64,000 nucleotides of DNA from positions 8,315,501-8,379,500 of the forward strand of contig NC_091971.1 of the NCBI RefSeq assembly GCF_036711975.1. The letters are read 5' to 3'. The notes beneath the pieces were generated by a model, which was not told the DNA's origin, searched no databases, and was given only the letters and a program-made list of their open reading frames with translations. Both the position numbers and the translations under genes were made by a program. The stretch comes from Onthophagus taurus. Lineage: Eukaryota > Arthropoda > Insecta > Coleoptera > Scarabaeidae. How positions within the stretch are numbered: the first letter of the stretch is position 1; every line of letters begins with the position of its first letter. This document shows positions 35,676-49,800 of the stretch, one piece after another.

Positions 35676-35828
35676 AGAGAGCCTGACATGATTCCTACTG
35701 AACATATGTGGGATTATTTAGAAAAAGCTATAAGGAAGCACAACATTAGTAGTAAAGAATCACTAAAAGTTGTATTGAAAAATTACCTGGCTACTAGAAC
35801 TGGGTTGTGTTGCTGTATGTATTACTGA
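35676..35828 (+). mobile_element. Tc1/mariner transposase C-terminal remnant
   Basis: About 50 codons reading PDMIPTEHMWDYLEKAIRKH and on to KESLKVVLKNYLATR before a stop at 35,826-35,828. This is the conserved C-terminal end of Tc1-like DDE transposases (the SPDLNPIEHLWD block, with the third catalytic acidic residue nearby). The upstream catalytic domain is not readable and no terminal repeats are seen, so it is a dead fragment. Confidence 0.75.
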
Positions 35829-37629
35829 TATATGTGAGGAGTTGGTGCAGTATGAGTAAGAGTATTACTTTACATTTATATATTTCTTTGAGTTTTGTTA
35901 ATATCTGATGAATTTACAAAAGGCAGTTTGTCTTTAGACGTTCCTTAGAGGTTCGAACTTGTGCATCAGCACAGATTTTATATTTTAATTTTCATAAAAA
36001 AAGTTGCAGATGAAAATGAACTACATTCAGGAAAATGTAAATAATAATTTTTCCAGAACAATTCAACAAAAATAGGACGAGTTTTATCACATATTTCACA
36101 TCGAAAACTCGATAACACTTTCACTCGTCAGCTCACTCCACCAGACTTTTTCAATGTCGGTTTATTGTTAACATCGCATTAGAAAAGAAAATTTTATTAA
36201 AAAGTTATAGTGCATCATACGTTTAATTATTTTTCAAGAGAATTAAGAAACCAAAATTATTTTACCTCAATGACCGAGATAGTCTATTTCATTTTAATTA
36301 AATAAAAAAGCTTGAGTATATTTATTAAAATTTGTGCATTAAACAGTTAGTATACATAAAGAAAATTAGTTATGTTAATACTGATTAATAAAGCCTATGA
36401 TTTACGATAAAATTAATTGTTAAAATTAGTTTTAATTAATTTTAAAAAAATATATTTTTTGAAATACCTTATTTTTAACTAAATAAATTACACACAATAT
36501 TGCTGAAAGGAAAAACCCCAACTAGAATTTTATTATTTACTCCTTTTTTGAATATAAAATTCTTAGAATAGACTCTAGGAATTCTTTGTGCAATGTAAGT
36601 CACCTTTAACAAAAAAATAAAATGAAAAATCCCCGTTATAAACGATACTCGTTCAGATATAACATGCAAACTGAACGTTAACACTAAAGTTAAACCTTAT
36701 ACAACGTTTTTTAACTTATAAAAATTATATTTTATAATTTAGATAAATTCTGATGCGGATAAATTCAACAAACCATTGTTTTATTGGGTAAATAAATCGA
36801 TACGACGATAACAAACATCAAATACGTCGGATAATTTTTCGTTGTGGTTTGTTAATGAAAAGAAATCTATAAATAATATTAAAACAAACGAGCCAAAGTC
36901 GTTTGGTTCAATGCCATAATGAATTTCTATTTTGCGTAACTGTAAATTTATAACATCTCTCTCATTTTATTATTTAACTAATAAGATAAGTGGTTTTATT
37001 TTAATTGTTTTCTTAAACTTACCGAGATTCGTGTTTTTGAACAGTCATCGTTATATTATATTATTTTCTCACAAAATATCACAGAAAATTTTAATGCGTT
37101 AATCAGATATTATTTCTACGTTACTTTGTACTAACAATAAGTAGTGTTACACAATAGTGTTTAAGGAAATTAATACGCTTCGCGCAATTGATACTTAATT
37201 ACTTAATATTTTTTTTGAGCAACAACGCGATTACGAGGTCGCCTACTAAATGAAATGATGAAAGATTCTTTCATTTATACGGTATTGTTGAGTGGTTATA
37301 GTAAAATAAATAATAAATGCCACATAAATAGATAACGAAATATTTCGCAATGTTGTATCAAAAAACTCAACCACTTAATATTTTTGTTACACTTATCGGT
37401 CAATTACATAAATTTACGATGTTAAAATTGCCTGAAATTTGATTGGGGAATAAAACGTAACATGCAGAAGTATAAATATATTTGTTTAACAACTAAATAC
37501 ATAATACTAATTTCAGTATCACAATAAAAAAAAAGTTTGGATGTATAAAAAGAACGAAAAAGATAAAATAATAAAAAAAATACTGATTAGTTACTTGGAC
37601 AAAAATTCATAAAATTCTAATATTTCCAT

Positions 37630-40600
37630 TTATTTATTCTTCAATTCTTCATAACTCTGCAACAAAAATAATAAAACATAAATTAATTTATAAACAAAAA
37701 AAAATGTTATCTTACGTTTTGTGCAATTGTTCTTAAATTATTGGCAGTAGTTTTACCAGTAGTCTCAACCATATGGGTTAAATACCCATTAGGATTTTGT
37801 AAAAGTAAATATGGATGATCGTATTCAACTAAATTCCCAGCACTCATTACAAGAATTTTATCTGAATCCATCACCGTGTGTAATCTATGGGCTATAGTTA
37901 AAACGGTACAATTTGAAAATTCTTTGCGAATAGTTTTTTGAATTAAGGCATCTGTGTGCGGATCAACGTTCGCCGTTGCTTCATCAAGAACTAAAATCTT
38001 ATTATTTCTTATAATAGCTCTTGCCAAGCAAACTAATTGTCTTTGCCCAACACTAAAATTGGTTCCACCTTCCGTAACATTACTACTCAAACCCGCCGGT
38101 AATTCTGATATAACCTCCTTTAATTCAGTTTGTTCCAACGCATTCCATAAAACGTTATCGGGATATTCATCAAACGGATCTAAATTTTTTCTCATCGTCC
38201 CCGAAAATAACACAGGTTCTTGGGGAATAATAGAAATTTTTGATCTCAACAATTCCAAAGGAATTTTCGTCGTATCAACACCGTCGATTACAATCGTTCC
38301 CTGAATTTCATACAATTGGAATAATGATGTGATAATCGACGATTTTCCAGCACCGGTTCTTCCAACAATCCCTACTTTTTCACCAGCTTCTATAGTAAAA
38401 TTTAAATTTTTTAATACGTTTTCTTCATTGGGGTTATATCTTAAAGATAAATGTTGAAATTCAACTTTTCCATTTTCAGGCCAATCGTTTGATTGGGGTT
38501 TTTCGGACCCATCACGAATCGGTTCACTTTCTAATTTAGTGTATTCTAAAATCCGTTCGACGGAAGTCATTTGATTTTCAAGTTCTGTCCATTGTCTCAT
38601 TCCCCATTGTAAAGCTCCCATTAGGCCCATGTATTGAGTTATTACTAAACCAATATCTCCACCGTGGGTTACTAAAAATTATTAAGTGACTAGATAAAAT
38701 TATAGCAAATTATTTTCTTTTAGACAATTTTTTTTATGATTTTGATCCATCTTTGTGATATATCTGATCTTGATTGGTGGCTAAAAGCCAAAACAAGATA
38801 GGATAAGATAAGCTGATTCAAATATGGATCAAAATTTAGCTGTTAAATGAACATTATTTAAATGTTAGACTTAGAACTAGAAAGTATCGGGTTTACTACA
38901 ACTAACACAAGACATCGAACTAGAATCATGCAGGTTTAGCCATACTGAAAGACGTGCGGCTAAACCCCAATGTATTTAGGCGGCCGGCAACATTTCGAAT
39001 TTTCCTAGTGTAATTTTTGCTTAAAACTGTTCAATAGCAACCTTTCTTTTTGGCGCTTCAATTTAAAAACACTCTGAATTATTAAAAATTAACTTACCTC
39101 TATTTAAAGTTAATAAAACAACAATAACCACAGCAATAAAAATGACACAAACAATTTCTAACCAAAACCCAAAACATCTTGTAGAAGCAAGAAATAAAAA
39201 CCAAGCTGAACTGTGTTGGTCTTGATAACGATCAAATTCTTTAGTTAAAATTCCTTGAGCGTTGAAAGCTCGAATTGTACTTAAACCATTCATTGACGCG
39301 GTTATTTGTCCAAAAATTGGGCTACGATCTATGAAGAAATAAAATTAATGTTAATTATAAATTAATTTAAAAAATACATACAAACAGCTTCTAATCTCTT
39401 AACAGATCGACTTGTTCTTAAGAAGATTACCCTCATAAAATGAAAAATTGCTAGTAATATAAGTGAAGGCACAGCCAGTAGTTTATCGACGATAATTGAT
39501 AAAGCTAAGGCACCGAATAATAATAAAGCAACTTCTAATACATCGAAAAGTACTAATGGGATGTATTCGTCGATGATTCCTAAATCTCTTGCAAATCGAT
39601 TTAGGATTCTTCCTGATGAATTTGTGTTGAAAAATTTCATTACAGCTTGTGAGACTTTTACGAAAGTTGTGTCATGGATTTTAATCGAAGCTTTCATTAA
39701 AAATAAGAAAAAATATAAACAATGCCAAACGGCCAAGATGATTAATGCGATTATTAATATTGAATAAACGTAGATTATTTGTTCCGTATTCATTGCCATA
39801 GTTTCATTTCGTACCGCTCGATCTTGTTCTAAATTAACCCAGTATTTAACGAAATAATCAACACCATTGCCGACTGTTTGCGAAGCGATAAATAAAAGGA
39901 TTACGAAGGTTATTGTAAATATATTTCCGCCGTATTTAAAATAAGTACCATAAACGCTCATTTTAACTTTACCACTTTCCATAAATTCTTTATCGATATC
40001 AGGACCTTCTTGTTCTAATTCAACTAATTCAGATTCAGACATTTGTCTTTGACGAACAATTTCGTTATCTTCACTATTAAATTCTTTAAGTAAATTAGCA
40101 AAATCAGATCCACTGTTTTTTAATTCTTTGTAAGTACCTTGTTTTTCAATTCGACCATCGTTTAATATTACAATATGATCGGCGCTGTTTAAATATTGTA
40201 ATTGATGGGTTACTAAAATTCGTATTTTTCCCTTTAAATATTTTTTAACACATTCTTCGTAAAGTTGTTTGCCAACTTTTGCGTCAACAGCTGATAATGG
40301 ATCATCTAATAAATAGATATCAGCATCTTTGTAAATGCAACGTGCTAAATTAACTCGAGCTTTTTGACCACCACTTAAAGCTTTTCCTTTTTCACCAACC
40401 ATTGTACGATCACCGTAAGGTAAAATTATTAAGTCAGATTCTAAGGCACATACTTTGATTACTTCTAGGTAACGTTCTTCTTCGTATGGGTTTCCAAATA
40501 AAATGTTTTGGCGAACACTTCCCGAAAATAACCATGGTTCTTGAGATGCAAAAGAAATTTTTCCATTTATGCTTAAAATTCCACTATCGATAGGTAATTC

Positions 40601-43600
40601 TTTAAGTATCACATTAAGTATGCTCGTTTTTCCACTTCCAACAGGTCCTATCACAGATACTAATCGGTCATCAATTATGTTTAAATCGATATTTTTTAAG
40701 GTATTCTCTTTAGCATCAGCTTGCCATTTTGCGTTAACATTTTCCATTTTTAAGAAAGGTGCTTCGAATTTAACTGGTTGTTTTGTTCCATTTAAAACCG
40801 AATTTCCGTTTAAAGATAATTTTTCATCTGGTAATTCTTCGTAACATAAAAATTTATTAATTCTTTGTAATGAAATATGAACCTCGGCTAACGAAGATAT
40901 ACTAATTGTAAAAATCATCGTTATCAATGGTCTCATTACGTTATAAACGGCTGTTACAGCAAAAACTTTTTCAGCCGTTATTTCATATCCTAATGATATG
41001 TAGATTAAAATGCTTATAAACATGGAAGTTCTTGTAATAAATTGTTCGAAAGAGAACATGACGCCCAATAGATAAGAATGTTTTCGTATCGCACTTATCT
41101 CAGTTTTTCTCGCTAACGATATCAATTTTGCAAATGGTTTTTCCCACGTATACATTTTAATAACTTGAATTCCTGATATTATCTCATTCATTAAACGCAC
41201 TCTTTCGTCAGTCCTTAATGCCGTTTTTAATCTTAAATCTGATGTTTTCTTTCCTAAATATACTGTGGAAGAAAATGAATATTGATATATCAAATTTGAA
41301 ATAAAAAATAAATTTTGCGACAACTTTTATCTACTTTGCAAGCCGATATTTTCGTTGTCTTTAGAGATAGCATCATCTAAAACCATTTTTGTACGATCAA
41401 TATCTATCGGCGTAGACCAAAAAACATGCCTAATTGATAGATTGAGCTTTCTCAATACAACTCTTTTATTTGGTAGGAACAAAAAAGCAGCATTAATCAT
41501 ATAGGAAATTTTTTGCTCATTGTATTGGTGCATAATAAAAATCGAATACGAAATTTTAAAACCATTTCTTATTGTCATCACTTTAGAGATAATAACTTTT
41601 TTATATGATATGGACAAAACTCCGTGATCATATAGAATTTGTAGGAAATTTTCTGCTCTATGCAGTGGTATATAACTTTAGTAGATTGCATAGTTGCATA
41701 AGCATTTCCCTCCCAAAAATTGCAAAAACCGTGTATAATTACCGTATGTAAATGTTTACGGTGTCATAACTTTCTTATATGACATATAAACAAACCTCCG
41801 GAATCATATATAATTTGTAGGAAATTTTCCGCTCCATGCAGTGGTATATAACTTTAGCAGATGACATTCTTGCATAAATTTTTTCCCTACAAAAACCACA
41901 CAAAAGGCGTATAATTGTCGTATGTAAATGTTTACAGCGTCATAACTTTGACCATGATATGGATAAAACTCCGTAGCCATATAGAACCCATAGGAAATTT
42001 TCCGCTCTATATGGTCGTATATAACTTTAGTAGTTGCATGAAAGCACAAGCCAATTAGCCCAAAAACAAAATGCAAAAACCGCGTATAATTACCGCATAT
42101 AAATGTTTACGATGTCATAACTTTCTTATATGCTACGGATAAAACTCTGTGCCTATATAGGATTTGTAGGAAATTTTCCGCCCTATGTAGTGGTATATAA
42201 CTTTAGTAGATGGCATAGTTGCATAAGCATTTACCCCCCACAAACTGCGTATAATTACCGTAAGTAAATGATTACAGCATCATAACTATCCTTAACATTA
42301 TCTTGTGCAACCATGCAATCTACTAAAGTTATATACCACTGCATGGAGCAGAACATTTCCTCTATGATTGATACTGCTTTAGTTTTCTGTTCCAACCCAA
42401 ATAAAAGAATTGTACTAAGAAAGGTCAATCTAGGTGTAGGGTTGGTTATTAGGCCTGCTTTTTGATCGAATCCTATAGATATTGACCAGACAAAACACAC
42501 TGACAACACACTGTTTACACTGACAAAGGTTTTAGATCAAGAAAAAATTACGATTTCTTGTGGTGTATTTAATATTTCGCTATCTCTAAAGACAACGAAG
42601 ATATCGAATTGTAAAATAAGTGGAAAAACAAAGGTAAAATTTGTTAGGGATATTTTTACTTACTTTGCATTGGTACAAAAAATATTAAAAATGCAATTCC
42701 TCCAAAAGCTGCAATTCCAATCTCTCTATAAACCATATAAGTACCAACTGCAGTTTGAATTGGTCCAATCCAAGCGAAATGTGCCAAAACAAAACCTTGG
42801 TCGAATTTGCTAACGTCGTTTGATAAAAGATTAACTAATTGGCCCACTGTGGTTTGTCCCAATGAGGTTCTTGTTAATTTTAAAGTTTTCCTGTAGATCA
42901 TCGCGCTACATGAGACTCTTAATTTCATGGATATATGCATCAAAGCCATCATACTTGGATGACCAAGGAAACATTCCGTTAAAAATGATAGGATTATTAA
43001 ACCTGTATAAACATAAGCTTCTTCGAGGCTTACTTGACTATCTACATTAAAATGAGCTACCACTTTTCCAATTGCTATAGGAAATATTGTTCTAAAAAAA
43101 ATAAAAAAAAAATTAATTGTGTAATTAACAAATCCTTGAGACTTTAATTGTTATAATAAGGTTATAAATAATAAGAGGATTAAAGTTATTTTCGTCTTAC
43201 ATTAAAATCATTTCGTGAAATAGTTTCACAAGTCCTAAGAGTGCAAATTCCCATCCAAACATTCGAAACAATGCTCGATGTAACGCAGATTTTTTGTGTT
43301 TTCTGTGTTCTTTCCTCCATATTTTTTCTATAGTATCTCCTAAATTACCAGATCTATGTTCATCGAGTGGTTCGTAGAGATCATTTTCTGTTAAACCTCT
43401 TTTATAAGCCTTTTTGAAAGTGGGTAAAACGTACCTAAAAAATATTTTTTTTTTAAATCCGTCATTTATTGACTTTTATTAATTTTTGGTTTTTTTACAA
43501 AATAAATCTTATAACTGATACATTCTTCTTCATTTTCTCCAATAATTTCTTTATCTTTTCTCTAAATATATTTAATATAATTATTAATTCGTCATAATAA

Positions 43601-45425
43601 AGAAATTTAATGGAATTTAATATAATCTAACCGCAAACCAAAAGTGATGATTTAAAATGATGTGGAAAGATTTTAAAATAATGTGCATTTCTTTATGGTT
43701 GAATCATTTTGAACTTTATTCTTTCTTAATCGAAATCGATTTGAAAAACAAAGGGATTTTACGGAATAATTTTCTAAATGCCAATAGAACTAATCAAAGT
43801 GTTGTAAGGAGAAAATTACGATAGAAAATATGATGAAATCATCAAGTGTTGAGACCTTGAGACTTTATCGGTTTAACATTATCGTAAAATTCGAGTCTAC
43901 ATACTACCTGTCTACATTTAACGCATAAAGCAAAAAAAATTGCAAAGAAAATTTTCTCATTTAACTTAAATGATGTTTAAAATTAACTCCTAGACAAAAT
44001 AAACAAATTCAAATTTAGAATTTAAACAAAGACATTTAAAAAAAATCTTTTTTTGGATTTTGAAAGTCAGCTTAATTTACTTTTTCTTGTTATTTTTAAC
44101 AACGTACTTTTAAAGCTTTCTACAACCGCTCGGAACCAGTTTGAACCAGTTTTCCATTTATTGGAAAAACAGATCCCGGATTTTCCGTAATTATTTTTAG
44201 GAAGACCAGAAAGGTCGAATACATTTCATCAATACAAACCAAATTTAGATTAATAAATATAACCAAAAAGTGAATCGATTTATTTTAAATATAATTTAGA
44301 TGAAAAATACAAATTGCTCGGCAACGCTTGAATTTGTAGAAATGAGGTCAACAAACATTGCAATTTTTGCACGTTCTAATGCAATTCGATGCAATCAGAG
44401 AACTTTGAGATTATTATTTGGCATTGACACGTGTTTTAATTGATAACGGGAATGACCGGAAATAAAAGTCTTAAAAAAATCCCATTTTGTTGATATTGAT
44501 ATTGAAATATTATAATTGGAATTGCTAAATGACATTTACCAAACGTCAAATTGACTCTGGAATTGTCAATGTGACAGTTCATACATAGTCCATGCAACCA
44601 ACAAGAAATTGCTTCATGGTGTGTTTTAGTGAAATGATGCTTCCAGGTCTAATTTTAAGATGTTGAAGTTCTCGCCAGAGAGGAATTATTTACTGTATTG
44701 TTGTTGGAATCAGTAGATAAACAAATTACTTTCACAGGTTAAAAAATTGACCGTTCAGATGACATTGTTTAATACAAAATTATAATTTTGTATACTTGTA
44801 ATTTAATAACAAATTATTAGATATAAATTATACTAAGAATTATTATTGATCAATTTACATCAGTTTTAAGAATGAAATTTAATTATGGTGCAATAATGCA
44901 AAATATGAGTTAACTACCATTTCTATATTATTACTTCCAGGAAAAATAAACTCGATAAAAGATAATGAAGTTGAATTAGAATTCCATTCGCACAATTACC
45001 TCGTTGAGCTATTTGCAAAGTAATTAAAATGAGTTTTTATTCGTTCAAATAAATAATAAAAATTAAAAAAAGAAATTGAAAAGAAAGATATTTTTAGATA
45101 GTGTATTTTTATTTTTAGTTTTCATCAGCTGTTCGTTGTGCGCTGAACAAATTTCAAAGCGGTTGGGGTTTTTCCACAATCAATACTTCATTGTTAATCT
45201 TAATTAAAATATGTTTCTATGAAATAAATTTCAATAAAAAAATCTCCCATAGAAAATTACGGGGAATTACCACACGATCTTGACACACTTCGTGATGAAC
45301 ATTATTTATAATTACATAAAAAAAATAGTAAAAAAGAAAGTAACTTACAAAAAAGTTAAAGCGGATATCCAACTAGCTTTAGCACGCGGATTTGGTTTTC
45401 TTTTAATTTCTTCTTCAGCATCCAT
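37630..45425 (-). CDS. ABCC transporter C (MRP4-like)
   Basis: Complete short-MRP exporter, 1277 residues. Exons: 45425-45349, 43434-43201, 43091-42664, 41262-39382, 39328-39098, 38671-37716, 37656-37630, all phases joining. N-terminus MDAEEEIKRKPNPRAKASWI is the typical family start. All ATPase motifs are canonical for the family: NBD1 GPVGSGKTS near 450, FASQEPW, LSGGQ near 540, [21 protein letters not shown]2 GRTGAGKSS near 1053, FSVGQ near 1155, [17 protein letters not shown] near 1209. Exon 4 (1881 bases) fuses what are four exons in A and E and three in B and D, so three introns are gone. The last 27-base exon encodes SYEELKNK. The third intron holds a foldback element. Of A-E this one looks most able to hydrolyse ATP normally. 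Confidence 0.94.
38862..38965. repeat. R1 repeat in an intron of gene C
   Basis: GTTAGACTTAGAACTAGAAA, then CGGGTTTA, then ACTAACACAAGACATCGAAC, then GACGTGCGGCTAAACCCCAA. Same family as 29,285-29,520, again with opposed arms, within intron 38,672-39,097. Confidence 0.65.
41340..42606. mobile_element. Foldback-type DNA element with long inverted arms
   Basis: Lies in the intron 41,263-42,663 of gene C. The left arm (from CGATATTTTCGTTGTCTTTA at about 41,342) and the right arm (CTATCTCTAAAGACAACGAA at about 42,571-42,590) are inverted copies. They continue inward over about 250 bases (GATCAATATCTAT, ACTCTTTTATTTGG, GAGGAAAT equivalents), with a ~70-base deletion in the left arm. Between them are four tandem units. 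No transposase ORF, so it is non-autonomous. Target-site duplications were not clear. Confidence 0.75.
41590..42280. repeat. Four ~175-bp tandem units inside the foldback element
   Basis: Units at about 41,590-41,764, 41,765-41,940, 41,941-42,115 and 42,116-42,280 (165-176 bases). Each starts CATAACTTT or a variant and contains GGAAATTTTCCGCTC, GGTATATAACTTTAGTAG and CGTATAATTACCGTA. The word TATATAACTTTAGTAGA also appears in reverse complement at 42,310-42,335, where the right arm begins. Confidence 0.85.
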
Positions 45426-45725
45426 TTCTTATTTCCAATTTCTTGTTTAATTCCAAAATTTAATTGACTGTCACTAACACACCACTTTTGAGTAAAAGGG
45501 GATTAAAAATTTAAAGAGAATAAGGCCAAAAATTGACTTGAATTAATTTTAATGCGATTTTAATTGATAAAAGCGATTATTTGCTGCTAACGCAGCGAAG
45601 TGAACTTTATCGTCCTAAAGTAGGACGTTCACTAAGCGCTGACACTGAATGAAATCGTGAATGTAGAATGTAGCAGCTACATTCGGTTGCCAGAAACTCA
45701 GCTGATTCCCCTCAAGGTATTGATT

Positions 45726-45734
45726 TATTTTATA
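45726..45734 (-). promoter_or_regulatory. TATA box of ABCC gene C
   Basis: Minus strand reads CTCGGGTATAAAATAAATC. The TATAAAATA lies about 300 bases upstream of the start codon, giving a predicted start site near 45,700. Inferred from sequence only. Confidence 0.4.
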
Positions 45735-46135
45735 CCCGAGGCTGAAACCGAACCAGACAGGTAGATTGTTTGAAGAGGTAGCACAAGATTAGTAGATTTT
45801 AAAAAAGATAAAGGGACTTTAATGGTAAATTTAGTCAGTGGAAATTTTTTGGGAATTCATCAATATAAACTTGGGTTTATAAATATTTATAAATATTTTA
45901 AAGAGAAAAAATAGTTTAACAAACATTGATTGGTCAAATATTACAAAATATTGTTTAATAGATAAAATAAGGATGATTAATATTATAGAGATTTGAGTAC
46001 TTGATAAAAATTTGAGATAACTTAAAGTATTTGAAATTAAGCAGGATGAGATCTTGAGGTGTATAAAATTAATTTTAAAATATGAATAACTACTTAATAA
46101 ATTATAATAATATTCCTTCTACGAAACTTTCTACT

Positions 46136-46335
46136 AACTGTTAGAACTAAACTAGATCTATAACTAAAAACATTCGGATTTCTAGTTTTAGCTGTAGGTT
46201 CTAGGAGCATATTAACTTTTGCAACGAAAGTTGTAGCAAATTTTACTCTTAACAGTATTGCTCTCTTACATTTTTACTCGCAGATGCATGATATCGAGAA
46301 AAGTAGGAAAATATGAAAATTGACTATCTTCTATA
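46136..46335. repeat. R1-R2 composite repeat
   Basis: Intergenic between genes D and C (gap 45,426-46,869, otherwise AT-rich with no gene). R1 words AGAACTAAACTAGATCTATAAC and ACATTCGGATTTCTAG run into R2 words GAGCATATTAAC, AAGTTGTAGCAAATTTTACT, CGCAGATGCATGATATCGAG and GAAAATATGAAAATTG. Same order as at 20,995. Confidence 0.7.
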
Positions 46336-46869
46336 TCAATCGGTAAATGTATCGAAAAATCGGTAAGGTTGGCAACGCTGCTATGAACATGGAATACAGC
46401 ATTTTGGGGAATACCCCGAATTTGATTATATCTATAAGCGCTAACATTTATATTTAAACATACTGATATATTAAATAGATAATATTAATAGTATGACTTA
46501 AAAATGTTTTGTCCGTTCTAACAAGGTTTTACTATACTTGATAGAAATTTAAGAAAAATTATTTGAAATCAACATCATTAAAAGAATACATAAAATTAAT
46601 TTTAAAATTTAAATAACCACGAAATAAATTATATTAATGTTCCTTTAAATTAAAGAACAATACATTATTGTGAAATTATAACACAATAGGATTGTTAAAC
46701 TTTTATTTAATAAAAAAAATTCTTAACATAGCATTTTTCACATAAAATTATTTTTTTGTTAACACATTAAGTAGAGATTATTAAGAACTTAAAATGTTTT
46801 AAAAAATATATAAAATTAACTTATAACAAACTATTATATACAAAAAAATCTTATCAGGTACTCAAAAAA

Positions 46870-49800
46870 TTAATCCTCATTAGCCATAATATTATAAAAT
46901 ACCGAGCCCTTATCTTTTAATAAAACATTTGGACTATCAAATTCGATAACATCGCCATCCTTGAGTATCATAACTTTATCATAATTTAATACAGTCTTTA
47001 ATCTGTGAAGAATCGTAATGATGGTGCAATCTGAGAATTTGGTGTTGATTAATTTATCAATGACATCTGTGGTATCGTTGTCCAAATAAGATGTTGCCTC
47101 ATCCAAAATTAAAATTTTATTTCGCTTTATTAAAGCTCTAGCTAAACAAATTAATTGTTTTTGTCCGGCGCTGAAAGTTTTTCCATTTTCGTTTATCTTT
47201 GTGTCTAAAGTTATAGTTTCCGAACACATTGTCTTCAAATTAACCTCATTTAACGCCTGCCATAAAACGTTATCTGGATATTTATTGTTTGGATCTAAAT
47301 TCGATCGTAAATCGCCGGTGAACAAAATTGGATTTTGAGGAATTATCGATATCCCACTTCTCAATGTTTTCAAATTCATTTCTGTTGTATCCGTATCATC
47401 TAGATAAATTTTTCCGGTTTCCGTTTCGTATAACCTAAACAAAGTGGACATCATTGATGTTTTTCCGGATCCTGTTCTCCCGATAAGACAAACTCTTTCT
47501 TTCGGGGCGATTGAAAACGTAAGATTTTTAAGAACTAGTTGATTTGTTTTTGGGTATCTTAAATTAACTTTTTTATACTCGATTTTTCCCGTACTCGGCC
47601 AATTATCGTAAGATTTTCCCGAGGTACTTTCCGTTTTTATATCTCTGTATTCCAAGACTCTCTCAACTGAGGTCATTTGTGTTTCTAAATCCGTAAACGA
47701 TCTTATTACAGATTGAAGAAATTTACTTATACTGTAAGCTTGAGTTAAGATTAATCCAACTTTTCCTGCGGTTGATCCTAAAAATGATTCAAAAATTTAT
47801 ATTTTCTTAATAAAATTAGAAAATGTGGGGAGATAGGCAACCCAAATAACGTGTTTTAGGTTCTTACCGTTTAAATAAAAAATACAAATGAAAACAACTC
47901 CAGCTAAATACAAAGATAAGATGAACTCGACGCAGAAACATAAAGCTCTGTTTACTGTTAAGTAGGTATAATCAGCTGAAGTATGCAGATTTTGATGTTT
48001 ATCGAATTCTTCGCGAAGTTTTCTGGTCATACCACTGCTCCTTATTGTGTTAACTCCTTCTAAACTTGTTCTTAATAAACCAATAACTGGACTTCTTGCT
48101 GTAAAAAATAAGATTTATGAAGTAATTATAAACTTTTATATCCTTACAAATTTAAATTTATGTCTCAATACTGTGCGTTGTGGTGTTGAAATAAATTTGA
48201 CGAAGAGGAAAGAGAAGAAATATGCAGAGAATATTGTGGTTTTAAACTTTAGAACGAAAAACTCACTTCCTTTTGGGAAATGTTGAAACAGGATTGCCAA
48301 AAACTCGCAAATCAAGAAGTAAGAAAAGACGTGAATGCTAAAAATTATCACTTTTTTAAGGGAGATGGATGAGTAAGATGGTGCATAAACACAGCATCCA
48401 AAGAAAAATTCACGTAGTGTACAAACGAGAAAAAGGATCCTTTGCAAACATAGCACTTGATTTTACAAGACTATTACACTGTAATGTCAGCCAAGAGACA
48501 GTCTCTTAGACTAAGCTTAGACTTAGACACAAAACTAAGCATTTCTAAAATGCATGAACTTGAAGCGCCAAGAAAGAACCAATAAAAATTTAGCATCGTT
48601 GTTATTAAGAATCAGATTCAAAAACGTTAAATGATTTAAAAGACTTTAAAAGAATCTTATAAGTAAAAATTTAAAGTTTTTGATCTTGAGTAGCCTTAAA
48701 ATCACAAGTTTGTGGTTCTAGAATTCGCAGTAATAATTAATTATGAATCTACTACATTTCTGTTATTATGGCACAGGTTAATGACAACAGATAATGAACT
48801 TGAGTTAGCTCAAGATTAACAACTTGTGGGAAGTTCTCATCATTCATGCCCAAATTTGTATTCACTCAAAAACTAAAGGTTATCATTCAAGAATTTTGAA
48901 CGACTCATGATTAATTTCGTCCATATTCTCTGATTTAGCGTGCACCTTCTTCACAGTTGCTGCTCTGAGCTTTGATTCAAGGTTATGTTCTGGAATATAG
49001 AAAGTAAAAGTGATCAATAAGCGATTTTTAAGTCAAAAACTTATTCTAATCCACAAAATAAAGTGTGTCAGATATTGAGTATTGAGTTTATGACTCTAAG
49101 ATCTCTCTCTTAGATAAGATTTAATGAAATAAATACTTACTTGCTGCTTCCAATCTTTTTAAACTTCTACAAATCGGCATGTATATAAATCTTATTATCC
49201 ATATTATACAAATCATGACAACACTTAAAATTAAAATCAATAAACTATGAAATCCAATCAAGACTAAAGCTCCAAGGCATAAGAAAATGTACTAAAAAAC
49301 AATTCATTTAATAAAATAATATATTGGTTAAAATAATCTTACCTGTAAAAGTGAATCTGTGATAAATGGGATATACTCATCGATTGTTCCAACATCTTTT
49401 GAAAATCGATTCATGATATTTCCAACTAAATGTTCGTCAAAGAATGCAATTGGTGCATGAATAACATTCGTAAAAGTCATTTTATGTAATTTTTTCGATG
49501 TCTTTGCGGTCATGTAAAAGAATAGGTAAGTTTTTAATAAATAAGCTATTGTAATAGCAGCCATGGTAACTCCGAAAATTCTGGGCATTTTGGCCTGTTC
49601 AATTTGAATTCGTCGTACAATAGTAGCATTTGTCGCATTGGTGATTTGATTAGACATTCCTTGAAGGTCGGCCCATTGTTGGATAAATTTTTCAAAGAAT
49701 GACGAACCTCCTTGATAAATAATATAAATGAGTAATAATAAAACGATGTGGAAATATCCACATCTTTTAAAATATTCTCCGTAAACTTTAAATGGTACTT

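Larger units (their letters stand above)
33894..37629. other. Intergenic between ABCC B start and C end
   Basis: 3.7 kb. Contains the diverged tandem repeat at 34,590-35,230 and the Tc1-like fragment at 35,676-35,828. The remainder (35,830-37,600) is AT-rich with no gene seen. The promoter of gene B should lie at the left end and the 3' untranslated region of gene C at the right end. Confidence 0.5.

Noticed and set aside
41804-42509. Minus-strand ORFs in the third intron of gene C
   Set aside because: They are readings of the tandem repeats of the foldback element (similar phrases recur between them), not genes.
48136-48456. 106-codon minus-strand ORF in an intron of ABCC gene D
   Set aside because: Rich in Phe and Ile as expected from T-rich intron DNA; no motif, and the neighbouring exons splice around it in phase.
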